Positions 8,631-16,707 of a DNA stretch of 64,000 bases are shown here, in pieces. This DNA is from Phenylobacterium sp. (lineage in GTDB: Bacteria > Pseudomonadota > Alphaproteobacteria > Caulobacterales > Caulobacteraceae), in contig SSMU01000023.1 of the NCBI GenBank assembly GCA_004799545.1, forward strand, positions 186,001 to 250,000, given 5' to 3'. How positions within the stretch are numbered: position 1 is the first letter of the stretch; every line of letters starts with the position of its first letter. A program made the translations under genes and the position numbers. The notes under the pieces were generated by a model. That model was given only the letters and a program-made list of their open reading frames with translations. It did not search any database and had not been told where the DNA came from.

Positions 8631-8776
8631 TTTCCCTCCCCTTCATGGGGAGGGACAGACCGCGCAGCGGTCAGAGTGGGGAAGTCACGATCAAGCTGAG
8701 AGTCGGGCGCCTAGCCCACACTTCCCCACCCGTCCTTCGCTGCGCGAAGTCCACCCTCCCCATGAAGGGGAGGGAA
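8631..8776. repeat. Family I dispersed palindromic repeat, copy 2
   Basis: About 146 bp starting directly after the TGA-GC of the acyl-CoA synthetase. Left end: stem CCCTCCCC (8634-8641) / GGGGAGGG (8647-8654) with loop TTCAT. Right end: CCCTCCCC (8754-8761) / GGGGAGGG (8767-8774) with loop ATGAA. The two ends are inverted repeats of each other. The interior has GACCGCGCAGCGGTC, the reverse complement of the interior hairpin in the copy at 2629-2770. It can fold as a large structure and may terminate transcription between the synthetase and phospholipase genes. Confidence 0.85.
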
Positions 8777-8806
8777 GGCTACGCTCGCCGCCAGGGGGAA
8801 ACCGCC

Positions 8807-10906
8807 ATGACGCTCGATCGCCGCACGTTCCTGACGGCTGCGGCCGCGACGGCGGCCCTGCCCGCCGCCATCGCCCGGGCCCGGGCCATCGACGCCCATG
8901 TGCGCACCGGCACGATCAAGGACGTCGAGCACGTGGTGATCCTGATGCAGGAGAACCGCGGCTTCGATCACTATTTCGGCTCGATGCGCGGGGTGCGCGG
9001 CTTCGGTGACCGGTTCCCCGTGCCGCTGGCCGACGGCCACACCGTCTGGAGCCAGGCGAACAAGCCCGGCGCCGCGCCGGCGCGCATCGCGCCGTTCCGC
9101 CTCGACACCCAGACGAGCTTCGCGCTGATGCGCGTCCAGGGCACGCCGCACAACTGGGCCGACGCGCAAGCCGCCTGGGACGAGGGCCGCATGGGCCGCT
9201 GGCCGGCGGTCAAGGGTGAGCACACCATGGGCCACTATGTGGCGCAGGACATCCCGTTCCAGTTCGCCCTGGCCGACGCCTTCACCCTCTGCGACGCCTA
9301 CCACTGCTCGATGCAGGTCGGCACCAACACCAACCGGCTGTTCCTGTTCAGCGGCACCAACGATCCAACCGGGGCCGGCGGCGGGCCATCGATCGACAAT
9401 TCGCACGATAGCCTGCCCGAGCAGGGGGGCGCGGCCGAGCCCTATCGCTGGACGACCTATGCCGAGCGGCTGCAGGCGGCGGGCGTGGCGTGGCGCTTCT
9501 ACCAGGACATGGCTGACAACTTCGGCGACAATTCCCTGGTCGGATTCAAGCCGTTCCGCGACTCGCTGAAAGGCGCGCCCGGCGCCGACCCCGAGCTCGT
9601 CCGGAAGGGGCTCTCCACCTACATGCCCGCGCGGCTGAAGGCCGACGTCGTGGCCGACCGGCTGCCCCAGGTCTCGTGGATCGTGGCCACCGCCAAGGGC
9701 TCGGAGCATCCCGGGCCCTCCAGCCCGGCCCAGGGCGCCGACTATATCGCCGAGGTGCTCGACGCGCTCACCGCAAACCCGCAGGTCTGGGCCAAGACCG
9801 TGCTCCTGGTGATGTTCGATGAGAACGACGGCTTCTTCGACCACGCGCCGCCGCCGGCTCCGCCGTCGCGCGATCCGGCCGGCGGGCTGATCGGCGGCTC
9901 GACCGTCGACCTGGCCGGCGAGCATCACCTGGTGCGCAATCCCGCCAACGCCCGCAGCGAGCACGCCGAGCTGATGGGCCGGCCCTACGGCCTGGGCCCG
10001 CGAGTGCCAATGTACGTGGTCTCACCCTGGAGCCGCGGCGGCTGGGTCAATTCCGAGGTCTTCGACCACACCTCGGTGATCCGCTTCCTGGAAACCCGCT
10101 TCGGGGTCATGGAGCCCAACCTGTCGTCCTGGCGGCGCGCGGTCTGCGGCGACCTCACCTCGGCCTTCGACTTCAGGACACCGAACCGCGAGCCTCGCCC
10201 ACCGCGGATGCCGGCCACCGCCGCGACCGCCGCGCGCGCCGCGGCCCTGCCGCACACCACCAAACCGTCCACGCCTGCCGCCCCGATCCCGCCGGCGCAG
10301 GTCGCGGGCGTGCGGCCGTCACGGGCGCTGCCCTACGCGCTGGAGGCGCGGCTGGAGCGCACCGCGGCGGGCGCGGAGCTGACCTTCGTCAACCACGGCC
10401 GGGCCGGCGCGGTGTTCCACGTCTATGACCTGAGGGACCTGGCTCCGCCGCCGCGGCGCTACACGGTGGGGGCTGGCGCGGTGCTCAAGGACCGCTGGGC
10501 GGGCGGGGGGCACGACCTCTGGATCCTCGGGCCCAATGGCTTCCATCGGCGGTTCCGGGGACCGGGTGCTGGCGACCTGCGCGTCTTCCCCCTGCTCGAC
10601 GCCAAGGGTGGCAAGCTGACCATCGGCCTGGAGAACCGCGGCGGCGCGGCGATCGAGGCGCTCGTCGCCCCGCAAGCCTACGCCCCGGCCCATCAGTCCT
10701 GGCGGGTCCGGCTCGCCCCGGGGGTCACCGCCAACCGGGTCTGGTCTCTGGCGCGAACCGGGGGCTGGTACGACCTGGCCGTCACGGTGGCGGGCGATCC
10801 GCAGGTCCTGCAGCGCTTCGCCGGGCGGCTCGAACTTGGCCGCGACAGCGTCAGCGATCCGGCCATGGGCGGGGCCGCCGTCATGACCTGGTCCGAAAAC
10901 ATCTGA
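8807..10906 (+). CDS. Phosphocholine-type phospholipase C, Tat-exported
   Basis: A 699-residue enzyme of the non-haemolytic phospholipase C/acid phosphatase superfamily. The N-terminus carries a twin-arginine signal (DRRTFL followed by an alanine-rich segment, residues 1-27), so it should be folded and then exported. The catalytic domain starts with the hallmark ENRGFDHYFG (49-58) and has 'MFDENDGFFDHAPPP' later. The last about 190 residues look like two phospholipase C C-terminal beta domains (around 510-590 and 615-690). It hydrolyses phosphatidylcholine or related lipids to diacylglycerol and a phosphorylated headgroup. The start at 8807 has AGGGGG upstream and places the Tat motif at the very N-terminus. 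Confidence 0.93.
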   Translation: MTLDRRTFLTAAAATAALPAAIARARAIDAHVRTGTIKDVEHVVILMQENRGFDHYFGSMRGVRGFGDRFPVPLADGHTVWSQANKPGAAPARIAPFRLDTQTSFALMRVQGTPHNWADAQAAWDEGRMGRWPAVKGEHTMGHYVAQDIPFQFALADAFTLCDAYHCSMQVGTNTNRLFLFSGTNDPTGAGGGPSIDNSHDSLPEQGGAAEPYRWTTYAERLQAAGVAWRFYQDMADNFGDNSLVGFKPFRDSLKGAPGADPELVRKGLSTYMPARLKADVVADRLPQVSWIVATAKGSEHPGPSSPAQGADYIAEVLDALTANPQVWAKTVLLVMFDENDGFFDHAPPPAPPSRDPAGGLIGGSTVDLAGEHHLVRNPANARSEHAELMGRPYGLGPRVPMYVVSPWSRGGWVNSEVFDHTSVIRFLETRFGVMEPNLSSWRRAVCGDLTSAFDFRTPNREPRPPRMPATAATAARAAALPHTTKPSTPAAPIPPAQVAGVRPSRALPYALEARLERTAAGAELTFVNHGRAGAVFHVYDLRDLAPPPRRYTVGAGAVLKDRWAGGGHDLWILGPNGFHRRFRGPGAGDLRVFPLLDAKGGKLTIGLENRGGAAIEALVAPQAYAPAHQSWRVRLAPGVTANRVWSLARTGGWYDLAVTVAGDPQVLQRFAGRLELGRDSVSDPAMGGAAVMTWSENI

Positions 10907-10989
10907 AAACAAGCGTGTTTGGCATGGCCGCGCGACGCGTGGCATGAGCCGGGCGCCGTCCGCGGGGGCGCGAGACCAGAAGAGACCCG

Positions 10990-12156
10990 ATGCCGATTCC
11001 GTTCATCGACCTGCAGACCCAGCGCAAGCGCCTCGGCCAGCCTCTGGAGGACGCGATCCTCAAGGTGGTGCGTTCAGGCGCCTACATCATGGGTCCGGAG
11101 ATCGCTGAGTTCGAGGCCGCGCTGGCCGCCTTCGGCCAAGCGCCGCATGCGCTGTCCTGCGGCTCGGGCACGGAAGCCCTGGTGCTGCCGCTGATGGCCT
11201 GGGAGATCGGGCCGGGCGACGCGGTGTTCTGCCCCTCCTTCACCTTCGCCGCGACCGCCGAGGCCATGCCGCTGGTGGGCGCCTCGCCGGTGTTCGTCGA
11301 CATCGATCCGGCGACCTACAACCTGGACCCGGCAAGCCTGGACGCGGCCATCGAGGCGGTGAAGCGCGAAGGCAAGCTGACGCCCAAGGCGGTGATCGCC
11401 GTCGACCTGTTCGGCCAGCCGGCCGACTATCCAGCCATCGCCCGGGTGGCGCAGAAGCACGGCCTGAAACTGATCGCCGACTCGGCCCAGGGCTTTGGCT
11501 GCACGCTTGCCGCCCATCACCCGATCCATTGGGCGGACGTGGCCACCACCTCCTTCTTCCCGGCCAAGCCGCTCGGCTGCTACGGCGACGGCGGAGCGGT
11601 GCTGTCGAAGGACGCACGCTTCCATGACCTGCTGGTCTCGCTGCGGGTCCACGGTCAGGCGGTGAAGTCCGACATCGAGGGCAAGACCTTCGAGCACGAC
11701 CCGAAGTACCTGAATGTCCGCGTCGGCATGAACAGCCGGATGGACACCATCCAGGCGGCCGTCCTGCTGCAGAAGCTGGCCATCTTCGCCGACGAGATCG
11801 ACGCCCGGAATCGCGTCGCCGACCGCTATGCCGATGGCCTCGGCGACCTGGTGAGCGTGCCCAAGGTGATCCAGGACGGCGTCTCGATCTGGGCGCAGTA
11901 CACCATCGAACTGGAGGACCGAGACGGCCTCGTGGCGCACCTGCGCGAACAGGCGATCCCGAGCGCCGTCTACTATCCGATCCCGATCCACAAACAGGGC
12001 GTCTATTCCGGCTATCCGGTCGCCCCCGGCGGCCTGCCGGTCACCGAGGCCAAGGCCGCCAGGGTGATCAGCCTGCCGATGCACGCCTACCTGACCGAGG
12101 ACGACCAGGACCAGGTGATCGCCGCCATCCGCGCCTTCGTGAAGAAGAACGCCTAG
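10990..12156 (+). CDS. DegT/DnrJ/EryC1/StrS aminotransferase (WbpE-like)
   Basis: A 388-residue PLP-dependent sugar aminotransferase. The pyridoxal lysine is K193 in TSFFPAKPLGCYGDGGA, with the usual 'SCGSGTEALVLPLMA' cofactor-phosphate region near residue 55 and 'VRVGMNSRMDTIQAAVL' later. Overall wording is closest to WbpE/WlbC-type enzymes that aminate UDP-3-keto-N-acetylglucosaminuronic acid for polysaccharide or O-antigen synthesis. That specificity is inferred, because no other nucleotide-sugar gene is nearby. It ends one base before the stop of the convergent hydrolase gene. Confidence 0.92.
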   Translation: MPIPFIDLQTQRKRLGQPLEDAILKVVRSGAYIMGPEIAEFEAALAAFGQAPHALSCGSGTEALVLPLMAWEIGPGDAVFCPSFTFAATAEAMPLVGASPVFVDIDPATYNLDPASLDAAIEAVKREGKLTPKAVIAVDLFGQPADYPAIARVAQKHGLKLIADSAQGFGCTLAAHHPIHWADVATTSFFPAKPLGCYGDGGAVLSKDARFHDLLVSLRVHGQAVKSDIEGKTFEHDPKYLNVRVGMNSRMDTIQAAVLLQKLAIFADEIDARNRVADRYADGLGDLVSVPKVIQDGVSIWAQYTIELEDRDGLVAHLREQAIPSAVYYPIPIHKQGVYSGYPVAPGGLPVTEAKAARVISLPMHAYLTEDDQDQVIAAIRAFVKKNA

Positions 12157-12157
12157 C

Positions 12158-13066
12158 TCAGGCCCTCGCCGCTTCGATCAAGGCTTGGTTCACCGCCTCG
12201 GCGTAGGTGGTGAAGAGGCCGTGCGGCGCGCCGGGCAGGACGACCAGCCGGGCGTTCGGGATCAAGGCCGCGGTCGTGCGGCCGCACATCTCCAGCGGCG
12301 CGGACTGGTCGGCGTCGCCGTGGACGATCAGGGTCGGGGCGGCGATCCTGCGGCAGTCGGCCCTCAGGTCTGCGGCGGTCAGCGCGCGGCTGGTCGCCAG
12401 GGCCACCGGCAGCGGGCACTCCAACATCATGCGCACCCCATAGGCCACCATCTCGGGTGAGGTCTGCGGCGTGTAGAAGGGCGCCGCGTTGTCGCCCACC
12501 CACTTGGGGAAGTCCGCCACCCAGGCGCCGCGCAGCTGCTCGAAGGCCGCGGCCGGCAGGCCGGCCGGATTGTCGTGGGCCAGGGTCAGGCAAGGCGTCG
12601 CCGGGGCCAGCAGGACCACCCGCTTCACCCGCGATCCACCATGCCGGCCGAGGTAGCGGATCACCTCGGCGCCGCCCATCGAGTGGCCGACCAGGGTGAC
12701 GCCGGTCAGCTCCAGCTGGTCCAGCACCGCGGCGAGGTCGCCCGCCAGGGTGTCGATGTCGTAGCCGCGGCCGGGATCGGGGGAGCGGCCGTGGCCGCGG
12801 CGGTCGAAGGTGATGGTCCGGAAGCCGGCATGGTTCAGCGCCTCCACCTGCCGGTCCCACATCTTCGAATGCAGGGCCCAGGCGTGGACCAACACCACCG
12901 GCGGCCCGGCGCCGCGATCGGTGTAGGCCAGGCTGGCCCCGTCGGCGGCGCGGATCGCCGGCGGGCGCAGACCGATCGGCGGCGAGGCGGCGGCGGGGCT
13001 CCGGGCGGCGAGATCGGCGGCCAGGCCGGCGGCGAAGGCGGCGTGCATCAGGTGGCGGCGGTTCAT
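12158..13066 (-). CDS. Alpha/beta hydrolase, possibly exported
   Basis: A 302-residue alpha/beta hydrolase with nucleophile elbow GHSMGG (Ser129), oxyanion-region 'VLVHAWALHSKMW', an acid in 'IVHGDADQSAPLE' and the histidine in 'LPGAPHGLFTTYAEAVN'. The layout resembles non-haem chloroperoxidase/arylesterase-type hydrolases. The N-terminus MNRRHLMHAAFAAG with a following small hydrophobic stretch looks like a twin-arginine or Sec leader, so it may be periplasmic. It is divergent from an XRE regulator, with a perfect inverted repeat in the gap, suggesting it is the regulated target. Ribosome site GGAGCC lies 7 bases upstream of the ATG. Confidence 0.9.
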   Translation of the reverse strand: MNRRHLMHAAFAAGLAADLAARSPAAASPPIGLRPPAIRAADGASLAYTDRGAGPPVVLVHAWALHSKMWDRQVEALNHAGFRTITFDRRGHGRSPDPGRGYDIDTLAGDLAAVLDQLELTGVTLVGHSMGGAEVIRYLGRHGGSRVKRVVLLAPATPCLTLAHDNPAGLPAAAFEQLRGAWVADFPKWVGDNAAPFYTPQTSPEMVAYGVRMMLECPLPVALATSRALTAADLRADCRRIAAPTLIVHGDADQSAPLEMCGRTTAALIPNARLVVLPGAPHGLFTTYAEAVNQALIEAARA

Positions 13067-13122
13067 GGGAGGCTCCTTTCAGCTCTTGCCCCCAAGGACG
13101 CCATCGCCAGATCGCGCCGTCG

Positions 13123-13139
13123 ATTACCCGCCAGGTAAT
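13123..13139. promoter_or_regulatory. Candidate operator between hydrolase and XRE regulator
   Basis: A perfect inverted repeat ATTACC-N5-GGTAAT in the 109-bp gap between the divergent hydrolase (start 13066) and regulator (start 13176). It is the only AT-rich dyad in the gap, and its size suits a dimeric helix-turn-helix repressor. Assignment to the adjacent regulator is inferred from position. Confidence 0.6.
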
Positions 13140-13175
13140 GGCGCGCCTGACCCGTTCGGCCTTAGATCACGGCCC

Positions 13176-14000
13176 ATGAGCCAGACCGCGCCTGCCCCGC
13201 ATCCCCGCAAACCCGCCGCGCCGCCGGTCGGCGCCCTGATCCGCGAATGGCGCGAGCGACGGCGGCTTAGCCAGCTCGACCTCTCCTGCGACGCCGGCAT
13301 CTCCAGCCGCCACCTTTCCTTCCTGGAGACCGGCCGATCGCGGCCGAGCCGCGAGATGCTTGGGCGCCTGGCCGAGGAGCTGAAGGTCCCCTTGCGGGCC
13401 CGCAACACCCTGCTCCTGGCCGCCGGCTTCGCACCGGCCTTCGCGGAGCGCGGGCTCGACGACCCCGCTCTGGCGGGGGCGCGCCGGGCGATCGACCTGG
13501 TGCTGGCGGCCCACGAGCCGTTCCCGGCCCTGGTGGTCGACCGCGGCTGGCGGATGGTGGCGGCGAACCGGGCGCTCGGCCCGATGCTGGCGGGCGTCGC
13601 GCCGGTCTTGCTGGAGCCGCCGGTCAATGTGCTGCGGGTCAGCCTGCATCCCGACGGCCTCGGCCCGCGGATCGCCAACTTCGCGGAATGGCGGGCGCAC
13701 ATCCTGGAGCGGCTGAAGAGCCAGATCGAGGCCACCGCCGATCCGGAGCTGCAGGCCCTGATGGCCGAGCTTGCGGCCTATCCCGCCCCGCCGGACGCCG
13801 GCCAGACGACGACCGAGGACTTCGGCGGCGTCGCCGTGCCGCTGCAGATCCGCACCGAGACGCTCGGCCTGCTGTCGTTCTTCTCGACGACGACGGTGTT
13901 CGGCACGCCCCTGGACGTCACCCTGTCGGAGCTGGCGCTGGAGACCTTCCTGCCGGCCGACGCGCACACCGCCGAGGCGTTGCGGAGCCTCGCCGCCTAG
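13176..14000 (+). CDS. XRE-family regulator with MmyB-like C-terminal domain
   Basis: A 274-residue regulator. An N-terminal helix-turn-helix (about 20-75: 'LIREWRERRRLSQLDLSCDA', then 'ISSRHLSFLETGRSRPSREM') is followed by an MmyB-like ligand domain (about 100-265) with 'VVDRGWRMVAANRALGPML', a PAS-like fold that binds fatty acids in characterised members. Such proteins usually repress a divergent hydrolase or dehydrogenase gene, as the layout here suggests. I took the ATG at 13176 because the HTH starts soon after and an upstream in-frame start would run through the palindromic operator region. Its TAG stop is formed by the first three bases of a repeat element. Confidence 0.92.
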   Translation: MSQTAPAPHPRKPAAPPVGALIREWRERRRLSQLDLSCDAGISSRHLSFLETGRSRPSREMLGRLAEELKVPLRARNTLLLAAGFAPAFAERGLDDPALAGARRAIDLVLAAHEPFPALVVDRGWRMVAANRALGPMLAGVAPVLLEPPVNVLRVSLHPDGLGPRIANFAEWRAHILERLKSQIEATADPELQALMAELAAYPAPPDAGQTTTEDFGGVAVPLQIRTETLGLLSFFSTTTVFGTPLDVTLSELALETFLPADAHTAEALRSLAA

Positions 14001-14109
14001 AGCACGATGCGGTCGGGCGGAATCGCCTGGCCGCTGAATCGTGCTCTAGAATCAAGAATCGAGAGCCTGATCGGTTCAGATCGCACCGATCTGAACCGAT
14101 CAGGCTCTA
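13998..14109. repeat. Family II composite two-hairpin repeat (variant)
   Basis: Two palindromes in tandem. The first, 13998-14048, pairs TAGAGCACGAT with ATCGTGCTCTA around a central 29 bases. The second, 14062-14108, is a perfect 21-bp stem (starting AGAGCCTGATCGG) with a 5-base loop GCACC. The first three bases are the TAG stop of the XRE gene, and the last CTA (14107-14109) is the stop of the convergent sulfotransferase gene. The same TAGAGC..GCTCTA edges bound the elements at 24504-24617 and 31374-31487, although the interior differs. It is well placed to be a bidirectional terminator. Confidence 0.85.
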
Positions 14110-14943
14110 GGCTGCGAAGCCCTTCTGGCGCATCAGCTCACCGCAGCTCTCGCGGATGATCCGCTCGGCGTCGGGATGCAGCCGGTTCTTCCAGTCGTCC
14201 GCCAGGCCCTTGCGGAAATAGGAGCGGCCGTCTTCCTCGCCGCGTTTGCGGCCGGTCAGGACCTCGAAGGAAGTGGCCCTGGTGACCTGCTCGAGCAGCG
14301 CCCGATCGGCCTCGGCGCCCAGGAAGCGGAACAGCCGGTCCGTCTCGGCCATGGCGTCCTCCGACAGGTCGCGATAGCGCAGCTCGTAGACCAGGCCCGG
14401 ATGGTGGCGCGCGAAGGCGTTCACCGCGCTCACCGCCTCGGTCCAGCCGGACGCCGCCGCGCGGACCTCCGCGTCGTGGTTGGTGGTGCCGGGCGTGAAG
14501 ACGTCCTTCACCCCGACCCGATTGGAATGGCCCAGTCGCGACACCGCCACGTCGCGCGGATCGCGGACGATGTGGATGATCTTCGCCTCCGGGAAGAGCC
14601 GGTTCAGCTGGGCCAGCTGATGGGTGTAGCGCGGGGTCTTGTCGCCGAGCCAGCGGACGCCGGGCGCGGCGCGAGACGCCATCCGGCCCATCATGAAGAC
14701 GCGGCAGGTGGCGTCGAATTCAGCCTGGTCGACCTGCGCATAGACCGGCTTGCCCTCGTAGACCTGCTCGGTCTCCATCGACATCTGCTGGTTGTAGCTG
14801 TTGATGACCTTGGAGAGCGGCGCGGTGAAGCGCTCGATGAAGTGGCCCTCCCCCGAGCAGCAGACCTCTGGGTGCTCGTCGAGGATGCGCTGCACCCAGG
14901 TGGTGCCCGACTTCGGAGCCCCGCATACGAAGAAGATATTCAC
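14107..14943 (-). CDS. Sulfotransferase family protein
   Basis: About 278 residues with both PAPS-binding elements of sulfotransferases: the 5'-phosphosulfate loop GAPKSGTTWVQ near the N-terminus and the 3'-phosphate motif 'HIVRDPRDVAVSRLGHS'. It would transfer sulfate from PAPS to an unknown acceptor (lipid, polysaccharide or small molecule). I prefer the GTG at 14943, directly before 'NIFFVCGAPKSG', because sulfotransferases normally begin close to this loop; an in-frame ATG at 15009 would add 22 atypical residues. The stop codon is contributed by the end of a palindromic repeat. Confidence 0.88.
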   Translation of the reverse strand: MNIFFVCGAPKSGTTWVQRILDEHPEVCCSGEGHFIERFTAPLSKVINSYNQQMSMETEQVYEGKPVYAQVDQAEFDATCRVFMMGRMASRAAPGVRWLGDKTPRYTHQLAQLNRLFPEAKIIHIVRDPRDVAVSRLGHSNRVGVKDVFTPGTTNHDAEVRAAASGWTEAVSAVNAFARHHPGLVYELRYRDLSEDAMAETDRLFRFLGAEADRALLEQVTRATSFEVLTGRKRGEEDGRSYFRKGLADDWKNRLHPDAERIIRESCGELMRQKGFAA

Positions 14944-15040
14944 GATCCGACTCGTCGACTCAGGGCGCCAACCCCAAGGGAGCCCTACACCACTCAAACG
15001 GGCGGGCAAGCCTGATCCGTCGCCAAAGCGACATAGGGGC

Positions 15041-15928
15041 TCAGCCCCAGCGGATTGCGGTCTCCGCGGCCAGGGCCGCGCCCTGGTCGAGGCCGGCGCG
15101 CACCGCGGCCGGACGACGGCGGAAGTCCATCAGGTTGGCGCCGAACGCGATCTGGCTGGCCGCGTCCGGGGTGATCAGCACCACCTCGGCGCCGCCATCC
15201 TTGAGTTGTGCGATCTCCTTGTCGAGGCGGGCCTTCATCCGGTCGTTCGGGCCGCCGTCACCGAGCCTGAGGGCGATCAGCACCACCAGATCGTGGCCGC
15301 CGGCCAGGTCGGCGTTGGTCCCCGAGCGCATGCCGCCGTCGATGTAGCGCCGGCCCTTGAGCGTCACCGGCGGATAGATCCCGGGCACGCTGCAGCTGGA
15401 GGCCACGGCCCGGGTGAGCCCGACGCCGGCGGCCTTGTCCCACAGCTGGAAGCCGCCGGTCTCGGCGTCCACCGCCGTGCAGGCGTAGCCGTGCTCCGGC
15501 CAATAGTCCTCGGCCAGGCCGGCGAACGAGCGGCCGAAGCTCTCGATGAAGGCGGCCTCGTCGATAGTCGGCTGAGCCAGCGCCCACTGGCCGATCTCGG
15601 CGCGGACCTCGGCCGGATTGCGGGCGGAGGTCTGGGCCTCGGTCATCTTCGCCATCAGGAAGCTCAGGTCGGCCGGCGGCCGGCGCTCCGGCGCCTCGGA
15701 GCGCGGCGCCCGCTCGGCGCGGTCGGCCTCCGCCAGGATCGGCTGGGCGAGCTCTGCGGCCAGCGTCCCCATGGCCAGCCGCGCGCCCACGAACGAGCCC
15801 GCCGAGGTGCCGAGGATGAAGTCGGCCTGGCCGAGGTCGACACCGGCCTGCGCCAGCCCGGCGATCAGCCCGCATTCCCAGGCGATCCCCACGGGGCCGC
15901 CGCCGCCCAGCACCAGGGCTCGTGACAT
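15041..15928 (-). CDS. Patatin-like phospholipase
   Basis: A 295-residue patatin-domain protein. It has the glycine-rich oxyanion motif GGGGPVG (8-14), the nucleophile elbow GTSAG with Ser42, and the catalytic dyad aspartate in DGG (about D197, 'YIDGGMRSGTNADLA'). Such proteins are cytosolic or secreted lipid acyl hydrolases; there is no signal peptide, so a cytoplasmic role is likely. It sits 12 bases downstream of a VOC-family gene on the same strand, so the two may be co-transcribed. Substrate unknown. Confidence 0.92.
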   Translation of the reverse strand: MSRALVLGGGGPVGIAWECGLIAGLAQAGVDLGQADFILGTSAGSFVGARLAMGTLAAELAQPILAEADRAERAPRSEAPERRPPADLSFLMAKMTEAQTSARNPAEVRAEIGQWALAQPTIDEAAFIESFGRSFAGLAEDYWPEHGYACTAVDAETGGFQLWDKAAGVGLTRAVASSCSVPGIYPPVTLKGRRYIDGGMRSGTNADLAGGHDLVVLIALRLGDGGPNDRMKARLDKEIAQLKDGGAEVVLITPDAASQIAFGANLMDFRRRPAAVRAGLDQGAALAAETAIRWG

Positions 15929-15940
15929 GGTCGTCTCCTC

Positions 15941-16618
15941 CTACTCCAGCGAACCCACGATCGAGGCGCGCTGGGACAGCTCGATCCAGTTGCCATCCGG
16001 GTCGCGGACCATGGAGATCCGCGCCGTGGTCCCGAGCGTCACCGGCGCCAGGGCCTCGCGGCCGCCGTGCGCCAGCACGTGCGCGTGGGCCTCGTCGACC
16101 TTGAACACCTGGAAGGTGATGTAGCGCCAGCCGGGGCCGCGCATGCCGGCGTCGGCCGGCGCATCGGCGCTCTCCTCCAGCAGGATCAGGCTGAGGCCGG
16201 CGCGGAAGTGGCCGGGCCGCTCCTCCGGCAAGCCCAGGGCCTCGGCGTAGAACCGGCGATGGGCGGCGAGGTCGCGCACGGCCACGCGGACGCCGATCTG
16301 GGTCACGCCCTCGCGGCCGTCGGGGACCAGGCTGACGCGCACCCCTTCCGGATCGGTGAGGCGGCGCGGCTCGGGGAGGTCGTCGCGGGCGATGATCAGC
16401 TCGCGGTAGCCGGTCGGCGGGGCGGCGGGCAGCGGATCGGCGTAGGCGTTGATCTTCAGCACGCTGCCCAGCAGGTCGTGGCGGTGCTGGTCCTGGCCGT
16501 GGCGGATGCGCAGGATGTGGTCGAACGGAACCCCCACCTCGCCCTGCCAGAAGCCCAGCATCGGCTGCAGCCGATGGGTGGCGAGGCCGATGTCGACCTG
16601 TGGTTTCGCCAGCTGCAT
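15941..16618 (-). CDS. VOC (glyoxalase/bleomycin resistance) superfamily protein
   Basis: A 225-residue protein with two consecutive beta-alpha-beta-beta-beta modules, about 10-105 and 112-220. The second is the clearer VOC unit, with 'QIGVRVAVRDLAAHRRFYAE' at its start and 'MVRDPDGNWIELSQRA' at its end, containing the usual metal-ligand glutamate. Function could be a dioxygenase, epimerase or lyase; it cannot be specified. The ATG at 16618 follows a good GGGAGG site, whereas the longer frame opens 16 codons earlier without one. Divergent from the oxidoreductase operon beginning at 16708. Confidence 0.85.
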   Translation of the reverse strand: MQLAKPQVDIGLATHRLQPMLGFWQGEVGVPFDHILRIRHGQDQHRHDLLGSVLKINAYADPLPAAPPTGYRELIIARDDLPEPRRLTDPEGVRVSLVPDGREGVTQIGVRVAVRDLAAHRRFYAEALGLPEERPGHFRAGLSLILLEESADAPADAGMRGPGWRYITFQVFKVDEAHAHVLAHGGREALAPVTLGTTARISMVRDPDGNWIELSQRASIVGSLE

Positions 16619-16707
16619 GCGGCCTCCCTTGCGCCGGCAGCATGGCCGTGGAATGGGTGAAGTCAAACAGATGTTCGGCCCCTGGAAGGCCTTCGGGAGG
16701 ACGCGCG

